A DNA stretch of 64,000 nucleotides from Stercorarius parasiticus (lineage: Eukaryota; Chordata; Aves; Charadriiformes; Stercorariidae): NCBI GenBank assembly GCA_013396915.1, contig VWZL01000432.1:62001-126000 (forward strand), given 5' to 3'. The position numbers and the translations under genes are program-made. Position 1 is the first letter of the stretch, and the number at the start of each line of letters is the position of its first letter. Of this stretch, positions 1 to 11,540 are shown one piece after another. Below the pieces are notes generated by a model. The model did not search any database, was not told the DNA's origin, and saw nothing but the letters and a program-made list of their open reading frames with translations.

Positions 1-864
1 GATGAAAAAAACTTGTTCTGTGGCAAAAAACTTTTTTCAAGATGAAACTTAAGTTGTGAAGCAAAATACAAAACACGTTTTTTGTCTTCTTAAACGAATA
101 GCAAAGAATTTTTTACCTCCTACCTATATAAAATATTGAGGTATTTATGCCCTACACAAAGACATGAGTTGTCATTATCAATAATAACAAACACACTTAG
201 GGTTGGTTTTTGCCACATTAATACAATATCTTGTTCCCACTTTCTTCCAGGCTGGAAACCACATGAAATTAACAAATGACCTGCTTCCAAGCTCTAAGTA
301 TCTTACTCCCATCCAAAAGCAAAGAAAAATTAAATTTATCATATTTCATGCCCTTACTCTCTCAAAGAGAGCACTGAGTAGAAGTGAACTTAGAAATGCA
401 TGTGAACCAATGAAGGTGTAAGACTTGATGAACTTAAACTAAACTAACCTCTTTGGCTTTTGAAAAGCTAGATGCTCAGGAATTATACTACCTTGTCAGA
501 CAGAACTACATCAGTTAGAAAATGAGTCGTCTAGCAAAAACACAGAAGGAAAAAAAAATCAGAATAAACTAATTTTGTATTAAAACCAAAATTAAAAAAC
601 CCACTATTGCTGCACATGTTGATAACTCCTTATAGGAATCTTCATAAAACTGACAATATTTCATGCCATCGAATGGATTACATACATCAGAGAAATTACA
701 AGCAGTCAGTTTACTGGCCAGGTCTAAGTTCTTTACCTCAGTATGTGAATGACTGAACTCAATGGAAAAATTCCCCACGTGGTGACTTTCCCTGATCCAC
801 TTTACACTTGCTCTACAATCTCCAAACAGTGATTTTCAGGTTTTTTTCAATAACAAGAGAATAT

Positions 865-884
865 AACAACAACAACAACAACAA
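865..884. repeat. (AAC)n microsatellite
   Basis: An uninterrupted run of about six to seven AAC units lies in otherwise AT-rich non-coding DNA. It is seen directly in the sequence and has no assigned function. Confidence 0.9.
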
Positions 885-2605
885 ATATTTTGGAAGTTTT
901 AGATGGCCGATTTTGCATTAAACCATGCAGAAAAATAATGTATTAAACTCACACAGACCTTCCAGGTCAGCAGTACAAGAAAACAGGTCTTTCATAACTG
1001 AAATACTGGCAATGCTAAAGAGCAGAAGAGATTTTAATAACTGACCATCAGGGGACAAAGAGTCAACTCCACTAACTAATGATTACAAAATTAAACTCCT
1101 TCACAAAGATCATTTGACTTGAGTCTTCTGCTTGGAGTCTACCCAGCTTTGTCAGTTATTTTGGTTGCAATAAAAAAAACCACCACTGCTTGCAGCTCAG
1201 TCTTGTTATCCATTACTTATTTGCACGTATTTCAGTATATTAAAAATGACAGTGAAACTTTAGGATCCTTTTAAATAGAAAAAAAATTGTAACTTTTACA
1301 CTAAATCTGTACGTTCAAGCTTTGCTTTTTAAAAGAAAATGCCTTCTCATCTCCATTACAATGTAATGCAGATTGACTGAAAATTAAATTACAACATTTT
1401 AGCTGTTGTCCAAGTCTTGTGTTTGCTATTTGGCCACTGGTAGTGCAGCAAGCACAGCTGCTGAAAAAATAAAAGGAATACCTTGGAAACAGAAAAGACT
1501 AAGTATGTGGATCACTCTTATGCATAACATTTTAGGAAAGAAATTGGATTCAATTACTATCAAGAGGCTAATGTAACTGAACAAAACCATAGCTCTGCAG
1601 AAAGCCCAAACAGTTGTTTGCTATGAATGAGCTATTTCAGAATAACTCTGGATTATCTCTGCTTTAGAAGGGATATTACTTACGCAGAAATATCTGCACT
1701 TCCTTCTGCTTTTCTTACCATTTCCCTTTCAAATAGGGACTGACCTTGAACCCTCAGTGAGTTACCATTAAAAAAATTATGTATCCAAAATCATACTTCG
1801 TTGCTACATGAATGTTTTACCTCTCGTTTCATTGAGTTCCACTTTTGTTAGTCTCTCTCATTTTCTTAGTATTTTACTTTCATAAAATAAATATGAAAAT
1901 AAACTTGTATCCCACAACACATCAACAAAATTGGCCTGTGACTTCCCTGATTATAGCAAGATTAGCACACTCCTTAACAAAGTTAATGTAATACATCTTG
2001 GGAAACAGGGGAAAAAAATAAAAGACTTGTATTTGAGAAATGCAAGTCAACCCTCTCCTCCTAAATGTAGTTTTTCATTTAGTTCATAATAAAATCTATA
2101 CCATTAGGGAACTTGGTCTTGCTAAGTGACATTTTTATATTATTATATGTATTCAACACAAGTTAGAATGTTTCAGCATTTTCAAATAAACTGTTATTTT
2201 ACTGGAAGCAAGTATCGAGAAACATCACTGGATACTGCTGGAAAACCATTTTTGAATGTTGTGCAGGCTTAAATACAGTAATCAACTGTCTGAAAAGTGT
2301 TACATCTGACAATATTCCTTTTTCCCTAGTAATTTTTTGGAAAAGGGCTGAAAATGAGCCATGTCTTTTGTGTGACAAAATTATTATTTTTTGAAAGTAA
2401 CACTGTTGTTAAATTTAACAAATTCCATGTAAATACTACTCCCTCTAGTTAATCATTCCTTCATGAATACCTAAGCAGTATTTGTCTTTTAATTCTAGAG
2501 AGGAAAAATAACACGCCTTAAAAAGGACTATTCCGGTGCACGTTTCATTGCGATATGCTATATATTGTTTCTCCCTCAGGAATAGTTAGAATTGTTAGCA
2601 GGAGG

Positions 2606-2643
2606 TATAGGAATAGGAATAGGAATAGGAATGATGATGATGT
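2606..2643. repeat. (GGAATA)n followed by (GAT)n simple repeat
   Basis: About four copies of a hexamer GGAATA pass directly into four GAT/ATG trinucleotide units, making a compound microsatellite of about 38 bp. It is seen directly and is likely length-polymorphic. Confidence 0.85.
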
Positions 2644-5600
2644 ACATGGACATTAATCTTGCTGATTCCTGTTATTCCACACAATCCATACTCCATCGCC
2701 TTTCTCCTTTTAACGCTGCTTTCATTTTTCTCCTACCAACCGCTCAGTGAATGTAAGGCAGCTGATGGGTAGTACTATTTTCTGAAAATAGGAACTGTCC
2801 CTGAGGCCATATTCATAAAGCAGACTTTTTGGTGCACAGTATCTCACGTCAGCTCTGTAATTCACTCAGTACTTGGTAGAGAGCCAAAGGAGATGCCTAC
2901 ACTTCATACACGGAGATGTGCAAGATAGGACTCACCCTTTAAAAACACAACAAAACAAATCTATTTGAGCTTATCTCCCACATATATCTTCCACATACCT
3001 TTGCATATAGGAATAAATGCACTTGAAATTTCTGACCTAAGCCTCTTCTTCAAAGTCTTGTATCAGAGGAAGAACTATGGAGAAACCTGCATTTTCTGAA
3101 CTGAAAGTCATGGGGTTTTACTCAGAGCAGGAGCTCACTTCCCCCCACTGTACCACAAACAGCTGAGACTACAGCAGGAAATACTGACTTAGACTTCATT
3201 GAATTACTTGTGACATTGCCAATATTTTAGTGACCATGTCACAAACTGGCACACGAAAGCAACCGATGTCATGTAGGTGAATGCAGAAGACAAAAGAAAG
3301 CAGAAAATCAGCTCTATTTCAAACGTGTCTTTTGTCATTCCATCAGATTTGTGCTAAAAAATTTTACGTGTTAAATTGAATGTGCAGAATGTGGAAGAAA
3401 AACTGCAATGCATTTTTAAATGCTTTTAAAGAGCAACAGTACACTGATTTCTATAGTGAACACGCAAGTGTTGTTCTGTATTAATATTTAATTGGTAAAA
3501 CACTCCTGTATAAGTCATAAGAAAAAAAAAAGTTTAAAAATATTATTACTCCCTTTTGTGCCTAAAAGATTTTAAATAGCAAATTAAATATACATAAATA
3601 TAAATTTTATATCTCATTTTAAAATATACAACATGCACAAATTGCTAGTGAAATAACAGTCTGGGGACAATGTCTCGTAGCTGCATTAAAACAGAGAATA
3701 ATAAGAAAGTCAAAAGTGGCAAAGTTAAACATTCTCTAGTCTATTCCTATTAACAGTTTAAAAAGTCATGGAAGGACCCATTCACCAAGATTACTGTTTT
3801 TTACCAAGGATGTGTATTGCCTTAAAATTGAAATGCATTTAATTTACATTAAACATTGGAATTATACATAAAGAAACAAAACAGTACTATACTGTAAATA
3901 CTTGACAAAAAAAGACTTTCACAAGAAGCTGTTAAAACATGTGCATGGATTTGTAAGTCTATTTTATTTACTGATATACATACAGTATCATAGTCTCATT
4001 CTTATCTCCAGTTCAGGAAAAGTAGAGAGGATTTTCAGAGACAAGGGCTTGAGAAAAAAAGGCCTGCAGGTAAGAATCCAAGACACGTCACAGAGGCAAG
4101 TCAGAAGAAAGCTGAGGTTCAAGATCTTTGTTTTTCCTTAAAATAAAAGAAAGTCACGACAACAGTTCTGCACAGAAATGCAATATGCACAAAATGCTCT
4201 TTCACAGGAAGAGAGAGCTCTCAGCACTTAAAACTCTATGAACATTATAGCAATCACTGTAATATTAAGAGAAAAAACCAGATGGTTAAGCCTCAGAAGA
4301 TACCAAGTTGAAGATTGGGATTTCTTAGTTTTTCTGATTAATGCTCAGAGAAGTATCGAGAAAAGACAAGAGTAACTTGCAGCTCAGACTGACATCTGAC
4401 TCTGGTTCACTTAGGCCCTGCTCTCACAAAGGACAAACATGAATTACATCTACTTGAGCATTTTCACTTATGCTACCTAAATAGGGCAAAAAAGGAAAAA
4501 GGACACATGCTCTCTTACAACAATCAGAACCTGGATTCTCTTTTTGTGGTCTCCAAACCACTACATTTCTCAACGTTTTTAACTGAAGGAACACTTAAAA
4601 CTCTGGAAGAAAAACAAACTCAGGGACCATCTTGTGCTTACTGTGCCGAAGTAGTCACAATGGCCTTCTTTTAGAAACAAACAAAAATAAAGATCAAAAA
4701 GTTATCCTTATCTTTTTTCTTCTCTTCCATTTTGCTTGTATGCATGGGAGAATATGGCTGTGCAGGATTTTCTGTTTTTTACTTGTTTTTTATCTCACTT
4801 TTGATATTTTATTGACTATCCATTATCCACAGACTGTGGTCTGCATAACATTGCTTTAGGTGGTGCTGCGATTAAATCACATCACCCAGTGAGTACTGGA
4901 ACTAATGAAGCTTGGTCTCTTAAAGATTTGTTTTTCATGGTTGATTGACTTTGGTGCCTAAGAATGCAAACTCCAGCTGAAGCCTTCTCTTATGGCAGGC
5001 ATTTATAAGGGCTGGCTGGCTTATTGTTTACTCTCTCTCTCCCTGCTCCCCATTCTCCAGTGGTTAATAGTGTGCAATTTAATGATGTAGCTTTCTGTTT
5101 GTAGCCCTTCCAGGGGACATTTACAGAAGTATTCTACTATACTCAGCCATCTATTTTCTCAAAGTTTGTAGGAATTTATCAGTCTTTGTAAGACATGCAA
5201 GAAGTTGGCCACTGAATTAAAAAAAGTTATTATGCAGATGTAGGGGTAACAGGTCACTGAACACACACTCAGTAAACATGTATCTTGCTTCCACAGGAAG
5301 CGAGGCTAAAATAATTTGCCATACTCTGATTTTCTTTTGCAGAACTCATTGTCCATTATTGGTGAGAAAAAAAAATAAAAAATCTTGCTACTGAAATACG
5401 AACAGAACAAAACAAACTATTCCCCTCCCCTTACTTAAATGCCACCCCCATACCACCTCATGCCTTCTAGACAATCCTATTCTCTTTCTTCCTCCAGCCC
5501 CAAGGTGAGCTGCTATGCTCCCACATTCTTCTGTTGCGTACCACTTGCTCTCATACGCTAGGGCCAGAGTCCCTCGTTCTCCATGACCTCTGTCTCCTCA

Positions 5601-8600
5601 GACATCTAAGGCACACCCAGTCCACTCATTATCTGCTCCTGACCTCACCCTATCTCAGCCCTGCTTCCGAGACAAAAGTGCAGAGATGCTTCAAAACAGT
5701 AACCCTGTACGAAGCAAGAGACTTCAGTCTTTATCTGCTACAATCTCAAGAGAAGTGAATTTACATTAATAAATTTTGTGCTACTGTCAGTGTGAAAACA
5801 GTACATGATAAAAAGATAACTGTACGCTTTGTCTGCCTTTCAAATACATTCCGTTATGTTCACATAAAATCTGAGTTTTCTGAGTTCAGAGAAGACCTTG
5901 CATTGCCAGACTTAAAGCAAATGTTTGTGTTCATTACAACAGGAGATGAGATGTTCTGGTTTGTAAACTTTTTTCTTCCCCACAAAATAAGTCTTACATC
6001 CTATGCTGCTAAGAGATAGCCCACCAGAAACAACACCACTTTGACAAGTTGTTTTCATAGATTTTTAGGATTTGGCACACAAACGCCTGGCTTACATGAA
6101 AAACTAATAAATTCATTGCTGATTCAGCAGTCCCTCAATGATGAATAACAGATCTGAAAAAACAACGTCAAGGTATTGAAATAATTATATTCTCAAAACA
6201 CAGCCATTCTGGAAGATGTTTGTATGCAAGAAAATAGATTTTATGGAACTGCAGATAAAAATCAATGGGTTTTACCCCTCTCAATCATTCACTCAACCTT
6301 TGAAGTTACAACTTTTGAATTAACACTTTTTGGTCTAGGAAAAAGGCGTAGGAACAAGATTCTCATAATTCCAAATTTCTTTATAAAGAAACTAATATTG
6401 TCTAAAACCAGAGGCAAGCAATTTTATTGATTTCTACCAACTAGAGTCAAGTCTTTGCAATGTGTCATTTTTTAATTTCTCGACAATCATTTTAATGCAA
6501 TCAGACACCAAATTCCTGCAAGGCATCGAGTTAAATTAAGTGTGCCCAAGGTGATGACTGTTATGCATTATTTACACCACTACATATGCAAAAGCCCTCA
6601 TATTACAGACTAGAACCTTATTGTGTCAAATATTGCATGCATAATAGTAGAATTCATACACCTTAAATGAGAAGCAACATATGCTTTTCTCAGAGAGATG
6701 GGAGGAAATATGAGACAGTAAATAATAGGAAGGTGCAGTACCCAAGTTCCCTAACCATTGTAAAACTAGAGACTTTAAATTATATGCAGTAAAAAAATTA
6801 CTACAGTAGGATTCCAATTTAATGTCAAAAACCCATATACCACCATAAGGACAAACCTTTGCCCCTTACTTACCATATAAATAAGATATTTTGTGATGCC
6901 AATATATATTTAAGGTATAGTTTTACAGACACAAACATATACATGTACATAAATATAACATATACATAACTATATTCAGTCTGCTTTCAGAACATAGTAA
7001 TCATGGAATCAGAGAGAGAAATATGAGGAGACTCTGAGCGAATGCCAACAGTGCAGACATTCAGTTGTTATAGGGAGTGCTTATTGTCCTGGAATAGGAG
7101 CCAATATTGTGCATTGAAAAGCCATTGGTTACAATGTCTGAACACTGTTGGGAAGAAGGACCAGAAACTAAAACTTTCCAGCTGTTCTAGCTATGTTCCC
7201 TAATCGCTGAGTTGTCTGGCAATACTCTCTTGCACTACTTCAGTGCGCCTTTGTGAAGCTGCACAGAGCTGGCACAGGAGGGATAATCCTGATCCCAAAT
7301 CAGACAGCTCTTGTTGGTCATAGTTTGTCTTGAGAGGAGAGATTGGTTTGAGTTTAGGAGGGCACAGAACACAGCTTTTCTAGGTCCCACGTTTTCTCAT
7401 CATTATGATACTGTAGGCCTGGTGATCACTGCTACCATGTTTCCCCTCTGCTTCTGTCCTTACTGCAACTTCTCTACTTTGTGTTGATTTCAGATCTTCT
7501 GTGTACTGTATATACCCTTAACCATGCCTCTCTGATCCACCCCTCCATGCATTTCAGATGATCTACTACCCACTGTCTCGACCTCAAACAAATCAGGCAT
7601 GAGCCAAGTAGCAATTCTTTTGCTGAAATGAAGACATCAGGTGCCCACAGCACGTGCTTGCGAACACCAAGCACAGCCACCAGTAGATTTGGGTGACTTC
7701 ATCTACAGGGTTTTGTGGCTTCAAGGCAGAATTTAAGTTCTACCTAAATCACATTTCAGGCGCCTGAATGCTTTTTTGAATATGGTCCAAAGAAACATCC
7801 AAAAGTTTTCTTACCCTGTATGAGTTTTGCAATAATAAATCTCCATGTAAAAAATAATAACAATTACCAGAGAAATCTTCCCTCTGCTCTCGTTCGATAC
7901 TGCTTCTTGGATTTTTCACATTTGGAAGATTAGGCCTCATAAGCAACCAACCTAACCACTGGCGTCTAAGACTTGTATTTTAAAACTTTGCTCATTTCAA
8001 ACAACAGAAACCACACATATACACGGACTAGTTCTGCATGCCTATGCTCAGGTGAAATCAGCTTGTATTTGAGTCTATTAAAGGCAGAAAGATTTGGTTT
8101 CAGCCTCATCTTTTACTACTGCATTAGGGTTAAAGAAGTTGAATTATTACACTTAACTTTTCTATAGAATTTTTTAAACTATTTGGTAGCATGAGGGGAT
8201 TACAGTTTAACACAAGGCTTTTGTAAGATGCTTGAGAAATTAAAAAACAGCAGAAATGAAAATAGATGGTATTATATAGTAATTTTATGTGCTACTAGAG
8301 ACATCAATTTACAATTTTACTGGTTCATTTTCCATTAAGTTCTAGAAGAGTTATCCAGAACTATGGTTTGAGCAAAACTACTGCCACTCACCTAGACCTT
8401 CCAATGAAAGGCTAGCAGTGCTCACTGCCAATCCTCTGCATACAGTAACAACAGCAAAAACTTTCACTGAAACATTCACTGAAAAGGAAAGATACAACTC
8501 CAGCCAGTGGACACTCTAGCCTTCTATAACCTAGATTTTGCAAAAGCCCATCCTAAAATCCACAATGTACGTTGTTCAACCATGCCAGGAAAGATCTAAT

Positions 8601-11110
8601 ACTATCTAAAGATAAACCCAGTGTATTCTGCAGTCTATTTTATAGATACCTATTCTGAATCTGAGTTCTCCAAAACTGTCCTTACTTTGCAAGGAAAAAA
8701 ATGTCAGAAATACACCCAGGGAGACATGGTTAAAAACTTTCAATAGGCTCATAAATGACTATCTCAGGAATATTGTGTACAGGAGCTACTTTTACATTTT
8801 ATTTCAAATAAAACTTCATGCAGACTCTTTTGCAAAGTTCCAACTTTGGTTGATTTATATTTTGATAAGTTTAGTGGCTTATGAGACCTTACCTGAGGTT
8901 AACAATGTATTTCAACCCTCTAAAGGGCAAAGCCCTGAAGCAATGAGGCAAGCAAACATGCATTAATTCCTCCTAGCCTTCAGCACTGTATGATAGAATC
9001 TGTAATCTTTACTGGCCACAGCACAGTAGAAAAAATAAAGGTGGTTATCTGCAAAATGAAGAAAACTCTGTTTGCAGTTTTTCAGATAACAAGTATAACT
9101 CTTAAGTAGAACTTAAACATTTTCAGGAAGTTTTCAATGTATGGGTTCTAACCGTTATATACTATATTTATTACCTACTGCCCTAAAAGTGGTTGGAAAA
9201 ATGCAAGAATCTTGAGGTTTTGTAAGACATTTAATACCAAACTTGTGACATTAACAAACTTGTGACATTTTGCATTCATAAGTGTATCAAATGGCTTTTA
9301 AGAGGGAATAATACTTGGAATGTCACTGTTCCCCAGGGTGAGACAAATGTATGACAAAGCTTGCTTTGAAACTGGGAGGAGGCAAGCCAGAGAAGCCCAT
9401 AACTTGTGTATAGTATTGTTTCCAGCCACTACACACTTTTCATAAGGCAAGAAAGAAGCACTTAGCAATTTTACACATATAATCTATCAAGAAATAATGA
9501 AGCATCAGTATCAGATTACTGATATTAGTAACAAGCAAAGCCTAGGAGTAGAGAAATTAGTAGTTTATGCAGAGATAGAAATACTGCCATTTACACCCTC
9601 ACCCACCCTTTGCTACTGGGAATATAACGCTGCATCCAGTGGAAAGTTCCTAAATACTATTTTTTTCCCCATCAAGAAATGTTCCTACCTAAAGGTAGAG
9701 GTATTTTTTTCTCTAGATTTCAATTAGATTGCTTTACCTCAGAAAAACAAACAAACAGGAAAGAGAGACGGAGCTTACTAGCAAACTCTAGAAGTGCTAC
9801 CAAAGGATTGTAAAAGTAGTCCCTTGGAGTAAGTAAGTACCTAATTTTGGACAACCTCAGAAGAAAAGCAAGGCTGTAGTTTTCTTTAAGCTTTAGTTGA
9901 TGTACAGAAGACAGTATTTCTTGAAGTCTGCAAATCACGTGATCAACTGGGTTGCTAGCTGTAAACAGCAAGTCTTACTGCCTATGATGGATTTTGTGAG
10001 TGTGCAGTTCACATGTTCCAAGTGCTGCATGTAAATACTCAAACTCCACAGTTTTTGGGCCCTAGTTATTACCAGTTAGAGAAGACTATTATTGTTTTCC
10101 TTTAGAAAAGTCTAGTGTAAGATACTTTTTAAAGTTGAACTGTACATAACGTTTCTTGCTTTTCCAAACGCTGTTCTCTTCCTACAGCTTTTCTACAAAG
10201 AATGAACAGATTGGAAAGTAGTAATTTTAAGAGCTTCCCTGTTGCTTCCTGAAGGAATTTATATGCCCAAATCAGATTGCTGGCCCTCATGTTGTTGTTT
10301 AAAAACAACAAAATACCAGACTTTGCTGGAAGTTGCTCGAGGGTCTCATACTGTAAGCTTTTGTTCCTTTCAATTAACAGTGGCGCTGGACTTCGAGACA
10401 ACCCCTCAAAGGCCCTATTTTTGCCCAAAAGCTCACGCTGCCTCCACAGCCCTATGTTGTGCGGTCCGGAGCTAAAGCTTTCTCAATGTATAGGCACAAC
10501 TCGAGCCTCACGCTCGTGCATAAAAGTATTTTTAGGTTTGTAAATCTGTGGGGAATGCCTGTGCCTTCTTTCACGGTGGCTCACGACAGCCAGCCCCTTG
10601 CCCGCGCCGGGGACACTGCTGAGGGGGCCCACGGTAGCTCTGAGGCACTGGGGCGGCCCGACTGCTCCCGCCGCGGGCCCCGGCGCCCATGTCAGATGCT
10701 CCCCCGCCGCCCTGGGCTGCGAGGAGCTGCCGCTCCGCCGTGAGGAGCGATTCGGAGAGGGAGAAGCGGCCGGGCAGCAGACGAAGGGGACCGGCCGGAC
10801 CGATCCCGCTGCCTCCGGGCTGTCAGGGCCGCGGCGGAGGCTCCCGGAGGGGCGCAGGAGCCCGCCCCGCCTGCGCAGCCCGGCCGGGAGGCGGGTGGAG
10901 CAGACACCCCCGGTCTTTATCGCGGGTGTGCCGGCTTTCGGCGCCGCCGCCGTCGAGGAGCTTTCTCGGGGCGGGGTGGCAGCGACTTCCAAAAGCCACC
11001 CTTCGCCAGCCCCAGCGCGCTGTCCCCGGCAGACGGCACCCGGGCGCTGGGGCTTGGCCCCTCCTCCCCTGCCGTCGGAGAGGTTGATTCCGTCCGCTCG
11101 GCCCTTCTCC

Positions 11111-11250
11111 CCGCCGCTGCGCCCTACTTGGTTCAGCCCAGGGCAGGCGCTAGGAATAAGCCCTGTCCCCTTTGAAGAGCCTCGGTTCAGGCTCCCCTTC
11201 TCCTCCGCCTCCCCGCCCCGCTCCCACCGCCGCTGCGCACTACTCGGTTC
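11111..11250 (+). repeat. Duplicated 24-bp motif in the promoter
   Basis: Two copies of a 24-bp motif, CCGCCGCTGCGC followed by a (C/A)CTACT(T/C)GGTTC-type half, lie at 11111-11134 and 11227-11250. They differ at two positions and are spaced 116 bp start to start. Both are in the same orientation and lie just upstream of the assembly gap. They could be paired factor-binding sites or the remains of a short local duplication. No known factor is assigned. Confidence 0.7.
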
Positions 11251-11294
11251 CGACTGGGCCCTCCCGCCCGCGCGGCGGCGGCTCCCCGACTTCA

Positions 11295-11373
11295 NNNNNN
11301 NNNNNNNNNNNNNNNNNNNNNNNNNNNNNNNNNNNNNNNNNNNNNNNNNNNNNNNNNNNNNNNNNNNNNNNNN
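11295..11373. other. Assembly gap (79 N) at the promoter
   Basis: A run of 79 undetermined bases lies in the GC-rich core directly upstream of exon 1. GC-rich bird promoters are often missing from short-read assemblies. The length may be arbitrary. The transcription start and part of exon 1 may be hidden here. Confidence 0.99.
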
Positions 11374-11397
11374 GGGGTGGTGGGCCAGCAGCCGCCG

Positions 11398-11409
11398 ATG
11401 CGGCTGTGA
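11398..11409 (+). other. Minimal upstream ORF in WWP1 5' UTR
   Basis: ATG, two codons and TGA lie in the probable exon 1. The base at -3 is C and +4 is C, a weak start context. Its position two bases before the next upstream ATG suggests it matters little unless ribosomes reinitiate. Confidence 0.45.
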
Positions 11410-11410
11410 G

Positions 11411-11461
11411 ATGGCATCATTCTGCGCGGCGGCGGCGGCGGAGCGCGGTGCGGAGGGGTGA
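11411..11461 (+). other. Upstream ORF of 16 codons in strong context
   Basis: An ATG with G at -3 and G at +4 opens a 16-codon frame ending in TGA at 11459-11461, inside the probable exon 1. The peptide is dominated by the alanines encoded by the GCG run. If transcription starts upstream, scanning ribosomes would meet this ATG before the WWP1 start. Such uORFs usually lower translation of the main frame. Whether it is used is unknown. Confidence 0.5.
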
Positions 11462-11481
11462 GGAGCCGCCGCAGCGGCGGC

Positions 11482-11540
11482 GAGGAGGAGGAGAAAAAGA
11501 AGAAAAAGAAGAAAAAGGTGGGAGGAAGGAGAAGGAGGAG
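11482..11540 (+). repeat. Polypurine GA-rich tract in exon 1
   Basis: About 59 bases are almost entirely purine on the + strand (GAGGAG units, then GAAAAAG-type units), broken by a single T. In RNA this gives an unstructured purine-rich 5' UTR segment; in DNA such tracts can form triplex structures. The composition is observed; any effect is inference. Confidence 0.8.

Larger units (their letters stand above)
1..10400. other. AT-rich upstream DNA, no supported gene
   Basis: I find no exon-like conserved protein segment, RNA gene or CR1 fragment that I can defend here. All open frames are short (at most about 100 codons), low in complexity and lack flanking splice signals that would join them. 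In mammals the neighbours upstream of WWP1 are SLC7A13 and ATP6V0D2, but I see no segment resembling either, so this is probably intergenic or distal-promoter DNA. It contains simple repeats at about 865-884 and 2606-2643, AT-rich tracts around 3480-3640 and 6900-6970, and scattered A or T runs. Distant exons or untranslated regions of a neighbour cannot be excluded by eye. Confidence 0.6.

Noticed and set aside
569..778. Upstream minus-strand ORF with a hydrophobic C-terminus
   Set aside because: Only 69 codons, no splice context or similarity that I can name; not enough to call an exon of the neighbouring transporter gene.
10290..10312. Inverted repeat GTTGTTTAAAAACAAC
   Set aside because: A short AT-rich palindrome; expected by chance in such DNA and not linked to any recognised element.
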